Below, piece by piece: positions 27,188 to 35,973 of a stretch of 56,081 nt of DNA (position 1 is the stretch's first letter; the number at the start of each line of letters is the position of its first letter). Made by a program: the position numbers and the translations under genes. Source of the DNA: a virus; the IMG/VR virus record IMGVR_UViG_3300008267_000119, positions 1 to 56,081 of that record. One strand, 5' to 3'. The notes beneath the pieces are model-generated. The model saw only the letters and a list, made by a program, of their open reading frames with translations. It ran no database searches and was not told where the DNA came from.

Positions 27188-28522
27188 TTATTTTAGTGAA
27201 TTGTAATTTGTTCCGTATTTTACTGTAACCTTGAACCCAAATGGCTCTTCTAATAACCTTTTTATCTCTCTTAATACCTCCTTCCCATCATCTCTATGAT
27301 AGTCTACTAATATCGAATCATAAGTATAAAGTAATATACGACTTTTTCTCCCATTAGCCAAATACTCCTGCACTCCCTTAATAGAAGTTACATTATAATA
27401 AGTTTCTCCTGATTGTATCAGGTAATTCAGCAATTTTTGAGGTGTTGGGTTTATAATGTCTTTTGCAAATAATTTTCTCCCTCCTACTAAGGTAAGGTAC
27501 CCTTTAGAATTAAATTCATCCCATAAAAGATCTACAAAGGCTGCTACTTGTTTAAAGAACGGTATGTCTTTGTACTGTTCAAAAACTCCTCCGTATAGTT
27601 GTTTAAATGTTAATTCTTTAGAGGCTTGGTATTCTTCATCTGTTAAAATATCTTTTTTAAAATACATTTGCCCTAAATGGGTATGTATAGAGCCTTTATC
27701 AAACTTGTATCCTATAAATTCACCTAAAATTCTAGGATGGTATGCCTCGTAATCAAATTCAAACAGCATATCATTTTGAGCAATAATTGCTTCCCTTGAG
27801 CCATTAGTTTTATTTAAAGCCGCGAAATTAATATTATTATACGAATTAGTAGGGCGAGAAGTAAAATTATGTAAATTGTATTGAGTATAGATCTTTTCAT
27901 CTTTTATTGAAAAATTAGGATTAGTTGGGTTAAAATGTTCGTTAAAAAGTGGCATATCTAACGCGACACCATGTTTTTCAATGTCATAGTACACTTTAAC
28001 ATAATCATCGTTATAATACGTGCCTATTGCGGGAAGTAGCATTAAATGTTTAATTACACTAAATATAGCTTCTTGAGTATCATAGTGTTTTGGAATTGGG
28101 ATAATAGAATTTAAATAAGGTTTGTTCCCGTAAAGTTGTTTGAAATGAGTGTGTATATTTGTATCAAAATCATGTATATACGGAGGGGTGGTGGATGTGG
28201 ATAGTGACAAAAGTTGTAAATCTTTTACTTTACTATCTAAAAATTCTTCTCCTAATAATTGTGCTGTTACTTTTTTATCTAATACAAAAACATTTTTATG
28301 TTTTAAAATAAATTCTTTCACTTTTTGCTCATCCACAGCGAATGCTTCACTATGGTGAATAGTAAATATTAAACCCTTTGAATCTATTTGTTTAAAGTAG
28401 ATTAGGGAAGTTTGTGTTAGTAAAGGATGATATTGAGATGAAAGTGGGATAACATTTATATAACAATCCCCATAAGGATAAAGTTGAGATAACTGTTCAG
28501 TATTTTCGACTAAGTAAAACAT
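27188..28522 (-). CDS. compact family A DNA polymerase
   Basis: A 444-residue polymerase of the Pol I family, shorter than T7 (704) or bacterial Pol I. Motif A is FEFDYEAYHPRILGEFIG (Asp257), motif B is SKELTFKQLYGG (301-312), motif C is YTYDSILVDYH (Asp402), and NFTSRPTNSYNNINFAALNK resembles the RxxxxxPNxQN segment. The N-terminal ~180 residues are where a 3'-5' exonuclease would sit, but no DEDD acidic set is evident (for example YINVIPLS instead of DxE). Proofreading may therefore be lost or supplied in trans. Pairing with T4-like UvsX/gp41/gp32 partners is notable. Confidence 0.82.
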   Translation of the reverse strand: MFYLVENTEQLSQLYPYGDCYINVIPLSSQYHPLLTQTSLIYFKQIDSKGLIFTIHHSEAFAVDEQKVKEFILKHKNVFVLDKKVTAQLLGEEFLDSKVKDLQLLSLSTSTTPPYIHDFDTNIHTHFKQLYGNKPYLNSIIPIPKHYDTQEAIFSVIKHLMLLPAIGTYYNDDYVKVYYDIEKHGVALDMPLFNEHFNPTNPNFSIKDEKIYTQYNLHNFTSRPTNSYNNINFAALNKTNGSREAIIAQNDMLFEFDYEAYHPRILGEFIGYKFDKGSIHTHLGQMYFKKDILTDEEYQASKELTFKQLYGGVFEQYKDIPFFKQVAAFVDLLWDEFNSKGYLTLVGGRKLFAKDIINPTPQKLLNYLIQSGETYYNVTSIKGVQEYLANGRKSRILLYTYDSILVDYHRDDGKEVLREIKRLLEEPFGFKVTVKYGTNYNSLK

Positions 28523-28542
28523 TTGATATAACTTTTATTTTG

Positions 28543-28552
28543 ATTAAATATA
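28543..28552 (-). promoter_or_regulatory. promoter-like motif before the polymerase
   Basis: The coding strand reads TATATTTAAT directly after the terminator at 28557 and 21 bases before the polymerase ATG. Confidence 0.35.
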
Positions 28553-28556
28553 AAAA

Positions 28557-28573
28557 GGCTCCCTATGGGAGCC
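28557..28573 (-). terminator. terminator GGCTCCC-ATA-GGGAGCC-TTTTT
   Basis: A perfect 7-pair stem followed by five T residues on the coding strand. Its stem-loop is identical to 15837-15853. It separates structural genes from the polymerase operon. Confidence 0.8.
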
Positions 28574-28593
28574 AAATTTATTGTTTTAAGATT

Positions 28594-29457
28594 TTATCTA
28601 AATAATTGTTTAGTAAAATGATCTTCAACTTCGTCTCTATATTCCTCCATGGATGGGTTCATTTTAAGAAAATCTTCAAGTGCTTTTTCTGCTTTTTTAT
28701 GTTCCTCGGTATGATGAGATGCTCCACTCATATCTGCTTTTTTTCCTAATCTCATTTCATTACCCACAAGAGTATGTAATTGTTTTCTAAGATTTTCTTC
28801 ATTTTCTTCTAATGAAGCAGCTTTAAATTGAGATAAAGGGAATACGAAATCTCCTTTTTCATTTTTATTTCCTTCTCCATTCCATACTTTGAATTCTTTA
28901 CCTCCTACAACAACTGCTTCTAATCTACCTTTTAAACCTTGTTTAAATTGAGATAAGAAAGATGATGTTTGAGCAGGGCCAAATTCTGAACTTGAGTTTG
29001 CTTTTTCAATATCGAAATATCCTCTAAGTTTACCGTATAATTCTTTATAATTAGTAGCACCACCTCTACCTCTTTCAACTGAAGTTAAAGCAATTACTGC
29101 TTCTGGAGATATTAATAATTGGTCCCCTAACATTCTGAAATGGTTAGATAAAGCTGTGAAAAGTTTATTTGGTACTACCCCGTTAGTAGGGATAAATCTT
29201 TTACCCCCACTTCCACCTTTTTGGAAATTAAAACGAACATCTTCTTTTATTAATTTAGCAGAAAAGGCTCTAGCCAATCTAGAAGCATCTTTTTTTACTT
29301 TAGCTATAGCTTCTTTTTCAGAAGTTGCTTTTACTTTTTCTTCGTAATCAACATCATCATCATTTTTAATTACATAATAAGTAACAAGATATTCCTTTTC
29401 TTCAGTATTTTCAACTAAGATTTGATCTAAAATATTTTTTAATTTAATAGTGCTCAT
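28594..29457 (-). CDS. hypothetical protein at end of structural region
   Basis: A 287-residue charged protein. The N-terminus is MSTIKLKNILDQILVENTEE, then a small alpha/beta region with YLVTYYVIKNDDDVDYEEKV and SEKEAIAKVKKDASRLARAF. Later parts are KGGSGGKRFIPTNGVVPNKL and an acidic helical C-terminus. It has its own late-type motif and is followed by the main terminator. No family is recognised. Confidence 0.6.
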   Translation of the reverse strand: MSTIKLKNILDQILVENTEEKEYLVTYYVIKNDDDVDYEEKVKATSEKEAIAKVKKDASRLARAFSAKLIKEDVRFNFQKGGSGGKRFIPTNGVVPNKLFTALSNHFRMLGDQLLISPEAVIALTSVERGRGGATNYKELYGKLRGYFDIEKANSSSEFGPAQTSSFLSQFKQGLKGRLEAVVVGGKEFKVWNGEGNKNEKGDFVFPLSQFKAASLEENEENLRKQLHTLVGNEMRLGKKADMSGASHHTEEHKKAEKALEDFLKMNPSMEEYRDEVEDHFTKQLFR

Positions 29458-29472
29458 TTTATTGTGTTTTAT

Positions 29473-29486
29473 TGATATAAATATTA
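29473..29486 (-). promoter_or_regulatory. late-type promoter motif
   Basis: The coding strand reads TAATATTTATATCA 16 bases before the ATG at 29457. Confidence 0.4.
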
Positions 29487-30098
29487 TGTGGGCTTAGAAA
29501 ATTGAGTTAAATTGGTTAGATATTGTTTTATACCTATAAAATTTTTCTCAGCTTGATCTAATACTCTTTGATTAGTGTCTACTATTCCAGCTCTTGTGGT
29601 TATATTGTTTGTCCTTTCGTTACGAAGTGGACCTGATATTTGCCAGAATATTGAAATTGATTTCCATAAGGCATAATTGTCTTTAGTGGTATTATTTTGG
29701 AAGGCCTCATAAGTTGTTTTATCGATTTCCATTATTCTAAATGTAGTACCATTCTTTTGTCTAGCCAAGTATCTTGTAATTTTCCCAGCTTTATAATCGG
29801 CTTCAGTTGGTGAAGGAGTAAAAGGTGTAGGATTTATTAGGTTAATACTTAAATTAGAATTTAAAGAATTATATTCAATCTTTTTAATAGTATCTGAATC
29901 TAAATTCACATTAACCACATTTAAAGGAGTAGAAATTAATGGGATAGAGTTACCCGATGTAGGGCTTACTCCGGTAAATGATTCTCCCTTAAAAGTAGTA
30001 TAATAAGGGCCAGAATATGATTTTCCATCAGGGGTTTTAAACTGACCTGGGTTGGCTTTTTGGTTGGTTAGTATTCGTGATTTTGGAAAGTATTTCAT
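29484..30098 (-). CDS. baseplate-associated hypothetical protein
   Basis: A 204-residue protein starting MKYFPKSRILTNQKANPGQF, with GKSYSGPYYTTFKGESFTG resembling a repeated Y-x-G-x-Y-Y motif in T4-like phages of Bacteroidota and their relatives. The body is beta-rich and ends in helices (QRVLDQAEKNFIGIKQYL). It follows the hub/muramidase gene by 1 base, so a baseplate or tail role is likely from context alone. Confidence 0.6.
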   Translation of the reverse strand: MKYFPKSRILTNQKANPGQFKTPDGKSYSGPYYTTFKGESFTGVSPTSGNSIPLISTPLNVVNVNLDSDTIKKIEYNSLNSNLSINLINPTPFTPSPTEADYKAGKITRYLARQKNGTTFRIMEIDKTTYEAFQNNTTKDNYALWKSISIFWQISGPLRNERTNNITTRAGIVDTNQRVLDQAEKNFIGIKQYLTNLTQFSKPT

Positions 30099-30099
30099 T

Positions 30100-31170
30100 T
30101 TATTTTACTGTTACTCCTGTGGCTTTTGCTATTTTATACCCTGTTTGTTGAATTAAAGATGCTCCTGTTGGCCCCAAATTTTTTCCTGTTCCTAGAGTAT
30201 AAGCTGTTTTACCACCATTAATTCTTTCTTGTGTTATAACTGTTAAAAGCTGTTCTGAGGTTTTATACCCACGTTTATAATAGCTATTAAGTAATTTTGA
30301 GAATCCAGCAAACCATCCACTTCCATTCCATGAGGCATAGACCATATGGTAGAATAATCTTCCATCAGATTCCACTAAGGTTTTTACTTGTGGATCTAAA
30401 TATTTATCTCTCCATTTTTCATAGTTAGGTTTTTGGATTTGTACTGTTAAGTTAAATAAATCAGTTTTAATTGGGTCTTTAGGAACATATAACCAAGGCC
30501 AATTTTCACGGGCATTATTATCATCCATAATTTTCCAAAATCTTACACAAGCGTTGCATGAACCATTTCTTAACCTATCTACACCAAACATAGTTTCTCC
30601 ACTAGTTGCATATCGGGAATCACTATTACCACCACCATTATAATATCCTCCTTCAAGGTTAATAATAACAGCTTTAGCAGCTTGGGCAAATGTGTTCATT
30701 TCCTTAGTTACTGTAACCGGTGGATCTGGTGGGTTTTTATTTACTTTATTACCTATATTTTTATACTTAGACATAGAGTTCTGATTAGCTTGAGCATCTT
30801 TGATTACTTTCTTCTCAGCATCTGTCATAGGCTCAAATCTAATATTAAGAGTTTGACCTGTTATCTTAGTAGTCCATTTATTATTATTAAAATTTTGGTC
30901 AATTGTATGTAAAATAAAAGCTATTTTACTTAATCCCTTATCAGGACCATCTTGAATTATATAAGAACTAGGTAATGAATCTTCAGGAATTACAAAGGCA
31001 GAGTGAGGTATTATTCCACTTAACCCATCCATTTCTAAACTAAAATCTAGAGGTAATATAACATCACCAGTGAAGGCATTATCATCTCCGGATTTTAAAG
31101 GGTCGGAGTATATTTCTCTGTAGGTGTTTAAGCAAGAGTCTAATTTATCTGTGTTAAATTTTAAAGCCAT
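30100..31170 (-). CDS. baseplate hub protein with muramidase-like domain (tail lysozyme)
   Basis: A 356-residue two-part protein. Residues 1-115 (PLDFSLEMDGLSGIIPHSAF, DQNFNNNKWTTKITGQTLNI) look like a hub/gp27-type beta domain. Residues 160-350 resemble a GH108-like N-acetylmuramidase: IINLEGGYYNGG with the likely catalytic Glu173, DSRYATSGETMFGVDRL, a tryptophan-rich middle and TQERINGG near the end. It would pierce peptidoglycan during injection, analogous to T4 gp5 lysozyme. It is the next gene after the 721-residue hub-like protein, 12 bases away. Confidence 0.7.
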   Translation of the reverse strand: MALKFNTDKLDSCLNTYREIYSDPLKSGDDNAFTGDVILPLDFSLEMDGLSGIIPHSAFVIPEDSLPSSYIIQDGPDKGLSKIAFILHTIDQNFNNNKWTTKITGQTLNIRFEPMTDAEKKVIKDAQANQNSMSKYKNIGNKVNKNPPDPPVTVTKEMNTFAQAAKAVIINLEGGYYNGGGNSDSRYATSGETMFGVDRLRNGSCNACVRFWKIMDDNNARENWPWLYVPKDPIKTDLFNLTVQIQKPNYEKWRDKYLDPQVKTLVESDGRLFYHMVYASWNGSGWFAGFSKLLNSYYKRGYKTSEQLLTVITQERINGGKTAYTLGTGKNLGPTGASLIQQTGYKIAKATGVTVK

Positions 31171-31182
31171 ATGTTGTATTTT

Positions 31183-33348
31183 TTATATTCTAGGCCCGGT
31201 GAATGTTACAGTTCCATCAGAATTACGAATTTCATCTGCAACTCCACTTGCTTGTAAAGTTGCATTAGTAGCTGCTGTTTGGGCTGAAGATTGAGCAGCT
31301 GCTGTTTCTTCTTCAGTTTTAGCTCCCCCAATTCCATCGTATATTTTTTCTATAAAATCTCTTAATTCAATATATCTTTGATTAGAACTATCATTAGTTT
31401 TAACATTATTATTAGAATCAGTAGCAGCATCTACCACTACAGTATCTAATCTATTATATAGCCCTTTATTTAAGTGGGAAAAAGATAAGGCATTTTCTGC
31501 CCCCTGCACTCCATAAGGTTGGGCTTGAGCTGCTATAACTATCATTGCAGCTGTGTTAGGTGCAATTTTTGAAGTATAGTTAAAATTATATGCTAAACTT
31601 TTTGTACCCAATACTGGGATCTGGGTGTATGAAGGTATATTTTGTGTTGGGCTTGATACTTTCCTATCATCTAATATTCTTATACATCTTGAATCATCAT
31701 CGGGTACTATTCTAAATTCATTGTACCCTCCAGTAGCTTTAGAGATTCCATCTAATATATCTTTTAAGAAATCTATAAGATTAACATTTCCTCTTTGATC
31801 TGCAGTTCTCCATTTTTTTAATATACCTGCTACCCAATCTATATTTACTAAAGTCCACATAAATCTTCCTCCAGTACCATTATCATCAAACCAATTAAAG
31901 TTTTTCTTTATATCTTCAAAGGTTTGAGAAGTTATTCCAAAAGGCAATTTATTTGAACCTATTAAACATACTGAGGGGTCTAATGAACAATGTCCAGGGA
32001 ATGTGTAGCACCTGTTTGTTTCAGCGTTTACATCTATATAAATGTATGGGCGTTGTTGGGTTCTATCTTCTCCTTCGTTTCTATGGAATAGCATTCCGTT
32101 AGATAAAGTTAAAAGTAATAAATGACCTAAAGTGATGTAAACTTGTTCTAAACCTTTAGAACTTATATCATTAGCATTTAATGATTCTCCATTAATCTCA
32201 TACCCCATAATTAATCTTCCAAAAAATGTAGAAGGGTATAAAAGAGGAGGAACATCAGAATCTATATCACCTTCAGTATTTTCACTTATACCAGGTTTAT
32301 TTATTAAACGATAATGATACCCCTTACGTTGCAATTCTGTATTATAATCCCAACTAGTTCCTAACCAATAACTTAAATTACCAAGAAAGGGTTCTATAGA
32401 TGATAGATATTCAGGTGTGGTTTCAATTTTAAAATTAATATTTTCCCCACTTGTTACATCTTTAGAATAAATGTTATATAAAGCAGAATTTAATAAAGAT
32501 TGATTTTGATCTGCTACTACAGGATAAACTGAGGATGTTATTTGGGATTGTTCAACAGTTGAATTAGCTTTACTAGGGAACTCTCCTGATAGATTAATTT
32601 TTAATGATTCTAAAATATCTCCGGCTCCAACTAATTGGACTTGGCATTTAAATGAACCATTATCGGCTAATGAATATGTAAAGTTTTTAATTGTACCCCA
32701 AGTAGCATCATAATTTCCACTATGTTGTATCCTATGGGCTGTAATTTTTTCCATTAATTCTTCTTTGGTCTTAATTCCATAGAAGGGAAGAGGAGTAGGA
32801 ACATTTTCAATCTTTTCAGTGTCATTATCTATATAAAAGGTATGACCCCATTCTACTAAAAGCCCAAATCCAAGTTTCATATAAAGAGCTTCCATTATAT
32901 TAAGTTGCTCCATGTTATAACAAACAAAATCAATAGTAGTTTCTTTTAATGTACCTAATTTACCACCGGTTTTAATGGATATTCCAGTTATACCGGGCAT
33001 TGGTTTATATCCAAAACTTTCACTTCCTCCTATCCCATAAGCACCATCAGAACTTAATCCTGAACGAAGATTGAATTTAGTAGGACCCTCAGTATGATCT
33101 ATAAGACCAGCTTGTAATATGTACTTTTTAGATAAGGCATCACCATGTAATCCCCCAAATTTGTTATTATCATACTTAACATTAACCCCAGAACTTACTC
33201 TTATCCAAACATTTTTATTGGTAAGCCATTGTAATTCTTGTGAGCTTCTATTTTCGGTATTAACAAGTTGTTTTCGTTTTTCTATTTGGGTTGCAACATA
33301 AGGTTGAAAAGGAGAACCTGCTATGTTAGTATAATCTAAACTAGCCAT
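31183..33348 (-). CDS. large baseplate structural protein
   Basis: A 721-residue protein starting MASLDYTNIAGSPFQPYVAT with a conserved-looking block MPGITGISIKTGGKLGTLKE followed by TTIDFVCYNMEQLNIMEALY and LLVEWGHTFYIDN. Such blocks recur in baseplate proteins of Bacteroidota and cyanobacterial T4-like phages. The end is Ala/Thr-rich and low complexity (ETAAAQSSAQTAATNATLQA). Sitting between the LysM/gp53-like protein and the hub lysozyme, it is probably a hub or inner baseplate component. Confidence 0.65.
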   Translation of the reverse strand: MASLDYTNIAGSPFQPYVATQIEKRKQLVNTENRSSQELQWLTNKNVWIRVSSGVNVKYDNNKFGGLHGDALSKKYILQAGLIDHTEGPTKFNLRSGLSSDGAYGIGGSESFGYKPMPGITGISIKTGGKLGTLKETTIDFVCYNMEQLNIMEALYMKLGFGLLVEWGHTFYIDNDTEKIENVPTPLPFYGIKTKEELMEKITAHRIQHSGNYDATWGTIKNFTYSLADNGSFKCQVQLVGAGDILESLKINLSGEFPSKANSTVEQSQITSSVYPVVADQNQSLLNSALYNIYSKDVTSGENINFKIETTPEYLSSIEPFLGNLSYWLGTSWDYNTELQRKGYHYRLINKPGISENTEGDIDSDVPPLLYPSTFFGRLIMGYEINGESLNANDISSKGLEQVYITLGHLLLLTLSNGMLFHRNEGEDRTQQRPYIYIDVNAETNRCYTFPGHCSLDPSVCLIGSNKLPFGITSQTFEDIKKNFNWFDDNGTGGRFMWTLVNIDWVAGILKKWRTADQRGNVNLIDFLKDILDGISKATGGYNEFRIVPDDDSRCIRILDDRKVSSPTQNIPSYTQIPVLGTKSLAYNFNYTSKIAPNTAAMIVIAAQAQPYGVQGAENALSFSHLNKGLYNRLDTVVVDAATDSNNNVKTNDSSNQRYIELRDFIEKIYDGIGGAKTEEETAAAQSSAQTAATNATLQASGVADEIRNSDGTVTFTGPRI

Positions 33349-33352
33349 AACT

Positions 33353-33673
33353 TTATATATTATTTGATTGATTGTATTTCATTAGCATATCTGATAGATT
33401 CTTAGGGATTCTCAAATATACCCCCTGTGGTGGAAATATAGAATCCCCTGCTAAATTATTAACCATAGCTATAACCCACCATAAAGTAGCGTCTCCATAG
33501 AAATCATGAGCAATATTATCCAACCTATCAGTAGTACCAGTCAAGATGTAGTTATCATCTGCTTGAGCCTCAATATTAGGATAATATGTTGGTTTATACA
33601 TGGTTTTACCTGATGTGGAGGTAATACCGGTATCGGATTTCATTGTGGATATAATTTGATATCTACTTGGCAT
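33353..33673 (-). CDS. baseplate wedge gp53-like / LysM-type protein
   Basis: A 106-residue protein with the LysM-like core TDRLDNIAHDFYGDATLWWV followed by IAMVNNLAGDSIFPPQGVYLRIP, the pattern of T4 gp53 and related tail LysM proteins. The module stabilises the baseplate wedge rather than binding cell wall. It precedes the 721-residue baseplate protein by 4 bases and is preceded by a terminator plus late-type promoter motif. Confidence 0.75.
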   Translation of the reverse strand: MPSRYQIISTMKSDTGITSTSGKTMYKPTYYPNIEAQADDNYILTGTTDRLDNIAHDFYGDATLWWVIAMVNNLAGDSIFPPQGVYLRIPKNLSDMLMKYNQSNNI

Positions 33674-33685
33674 AATTTATGTTTT

Positions 33686-33697
33686 TATATAAATATG
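33686..33697 (-). promoter_or_regulatory. late-type promoter motif
   Basis: The coding strand reads CATATTTATATA 13 bases before the ATG at 33673, directly after the terminator at 33710. Confidence 0.45.
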
Positions 33698-33709
33698 CAA
33701 GATAAAAAA

Positions 33710-33725
33710 GGCTCCTAATGGAGCC
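33710..33725 (-). terminator. terminator GGCTCC-ATTA-GGAGCC-TTTTTT
   Basis: A 6-pair stem followed by TTTTTTATC on the coding strand. The TAG stop of the 640-residue structural protein overlaps the start of the stem. Confidence 0.75.
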
Positions 33726-35647
33726 TATTCAGAGAATTCAAAATCTTTTCTAGATAAATAGTTATTAGCTACTTTATCAGAAATTATTATTGGTTCTTTA
33801 AGACCTTTTTGGGGTAATTTATCCATTATAGGTTTAAAGCTCATTTGAATTTTTAATATTTGTGGAACTTCCATTTGGAGTTGATCACCTGTAAGATTGT
33901 TATCACTATTTTGTTGTCTTAATTCAGGTTGACTCATTTTAATCTCCCAAGGGTAATTATCTTCTACGCTTATATTCATAGAGGTGATAACACCAGGTGT
34001 TCTATAAAAGTATTCTCCTATAGTTAATTTATGGATAGTACCTCTCATAAAACCTTGACCACTATAATCTGGGAGTAAGGTAGATGCTAAGTAGTTTACT
34101 TTTTGGTAAATTTTTTCCATTTCCTGGACAGATTGAGCTGCTACCACAAAAGTAAATCCTACTTCTCTGGTAAATCCTTGATAAGTGTAAAAGTTTTCAC
34201 CTCTACCCATATATCTTTGGGCATTCCATTCGGCTCCTATATTGTCAGAGAAGTTAGTAATATATGCTCTAAAATGCATTCTATTAGTTTCATCAGGATA
34301 ACCATTGTCTATGGATTCTATACAGAATTTAATTAAATCTCTAACTGAGGGGTCATCATCTTCAACAGGCTGATCAATATTTCTTCTGTAGATAGGAGAC
34401 ATATTAATTTGATCTTGGGTTTGGTTTGTAGAAAGTTGATAAAAATTATTTCGTTCATCACTCTTTCTAGTTCCAGGACTACCAACTCCAATTCTAGATT
34501 CTATATTATACCCATTTCCGTCAGGACCCCCTGTTGTATAACCAACAGTAGAAGCTAAAGCTGAAGCATCTGTTTTAGATCTAAAATCTTGTAAATCATA
34601 TCCAGGCCCAGAAATAGCTTTAGAGGATAATAACTTACTATAAGCCATAGTATTACTAAAATAATGGATATCTCCTGGATAAGTGTGTGGATCCGAGTCA
34701 GGATTCTTTTCGGGTCTTATAAAAGATGGAGAAGATTGTTGAATTAAAGTGTTTCTACTTGGGTCTCCTACAATTACAATACTATTAAAATCAGTAGATA
34801 ATTCTGGTATTTTAGAATTCAAGATGTATTTTGTAAGACTAGAATATCTACTATTAACTCCCTCAAAATCAGTTTTTGAGAAAAAATTAAATCCTGGAGT
34901 GTAAGTCTTATTGTAAAATGGTCCTTCTTTAAAATTATTAAAAGAAGTTGAGGTATTTATAGAAACTCCCTTAAAGTCAGTTGCTTTAAATATAGTTGTA
35001 TTACCATCTCCATACAATGAATCTGGTCCCATTTCATAGTCAAATAATATATTATCACTATTAGTTGCAATTCCTAATTTGGTTGCAGCATCTAAAGAAT
35101 TGATTATGTTATCTGTATTAGAATTTAACTTTAAATTAAATAAAGTAACTAATCTATTATTATTTGATTCTTTATGGGATACAATGTATTCGTATTTGTT
35201 TTGTAAACCATCAGGTCCTAATTCGTTTGCATTAGATCCAGCTCTTGGTATATGAATACCAGTACCTTGTTCAAATACTTGTGCTAATAAATTAGCATTT
35301 AAGTTATAGGTTTGGGTATTTAACCTAGAAGTTCTACCTCCGGTTTCTATTCTTGGATTTGATTTTTGTAATCCTACTTGTTTAGCAGTAAATATAGACC
35401 CCTTGGGAAAATCAGTTAAAAAACGTGATATTCTTACAGAGTCTTCAGTAGATGCTATAGTCGAGTATTTCCCACCCCTTAATGGCCAATCCGCGCTTGC
35501 TCTTGCGATACCAGCAAGATATTCACCCTCAGGTGAATCCTCTGGTAATCCTGGTTTTATGTAAGGAAGACCACTAGAGCCTCCTCCCTGAACATCGTTT
35601 CCGAATCTTAGAGATTTTAGATTGGTTTTGAGGTTAATTATACCCAT
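33725..35647 (-). CDS. large structural/baseplate protein
   Basis: A 640-residue protein starting MGIINLKTNLKSLRFGNDVQ. The N-terminal half is rich in Gly, Ser and Asn (GGRTSRLNTQTYNLNANLLAQ). The C-terminal ~200 residues (MHFRAYITNFSDNIGAEWNA, TREVGFTFVVAAQSVQEME, TIGEYFYRTPGVITSMNIS) resemble a baseplate/tail terminator-like beta domain that recurs in long-tailed phages. Its position between tape measure and LysM-like protein supports a baseplate role. No precise T4 counterpart can be named. Confidence 0.65.
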   Translation of the reverse strand: MGIINLKTNLKSLRFGNDVQGGGSSGLPYIKPGLPEDSPEGEYLAGIARASADWPLRGGKYSTIASTEDSVRISRFLTDFPKGSIFTAKQVGLQKSNPRIETGGRTSRLNTQTYNLNANLLAQVFEQGTGIHIPRAGSNANELGPDGLQNKYEYIVSHKESNNNRLVTLFNLKLNSNTDNIINSLDAATKLGIATNSDNILFDYEMGPDSLYGDGNTTIFKATDFKGVSINTSTSFNNFKEGPFYNKTYTPGFNFFSKTDFEGVNSRYSSLTKYILNSKIPELSTDFNSIVIVGDPSRNTLIQQSSPSFIRPEKNPDSDPHTYPGDIHYFSNTMAYSKLLSSKAISGPGYDLQDFRSKTDASALASTVGYTTGGPDGNGYNIESRIGVGSPGTRKSDERNNFYQLSTNQTQDQINMSPIYRRNIDQPVEDDDPSVRDLIKFCIESIDNGYPDETNRMHFRAYITNFSDNIGAEWNAQRYMGRGENFYTYQGFTREVGFTFVVAAQSVQEMEKIYQKVNYLASTLLPDYSGQGFMRGTIHKLTIGEYFYRTPGVITSMNISVEDNYPWEIKMSQPELRQQNSDNNLTGDQLQMEVPQILKIQMSFKPIMDKLPQKGLKEPIIISDKVANNYLSRKDFEFSE

Positions 35648-35652
35648 TTATT

Positions 35653-35940
35653 TTATTTAGGTAAATTATCACTATAATGATTTCCTGGTGCACTATTGAA
35701 TATGCTAGTGTTAAGAGGGTCTGTTTCTTCTAAACGTGAAGGTACATAAGTTCTAGGTGGTGCTTGTAAACCTTGTACTCCACCTACTACAATTTTAGTC
35801 CCTACATTTGGGTTACCAGTAGTAGAGAATAAATTATGGCGAGTAAATCCTGGTGGGTTAGCATTTACAGTTGAAGGGACAGTTTTCCCACTATATCCTA
35901 AATCGCTCTCTCCGGCATTTAATAAATTAAGTAATCCCAT
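35653..35940 (-). CDS. small structural hypothetical protein
   Basis: A 95-residue protein starting MGLLNLLNAGESDLGYSGKT, low in secondary structure and rich in Pro, Gly, Asn and Thr (APPRTYVPSRLEETDPLNTS). The N-terminal MGLLNLL echoes the MGIINLK start of the next protein. It lies between the tape measure and baseplate genes, so it may be a small baseplate linker. Confidence 0.55.
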   Translation of the reverse strand: MGLLNLLNAGESDLGYSGKTVPSTVNANPPGFTRHNLFSTTGNPNVGTKIVVGGVQGLQAPPRTYVPSRLEETDPLNTSIFNSAPGNHYSDNLPK

Positions 35941-35960
35941 TGTGTTATATTTTAATGTTT

Positions 35961-35972
35961 ATAATAAATATT
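35961..35972 (-). promoter_or_regulatory. late-type promoter motif
   Basis: The coding strand reads AATATTTATTAT 21 bases before the ATG at 35940, adjacent to the end of the tape measure gene (35974). Confidence 0.4.
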
Positions 35973-35973
35973 G

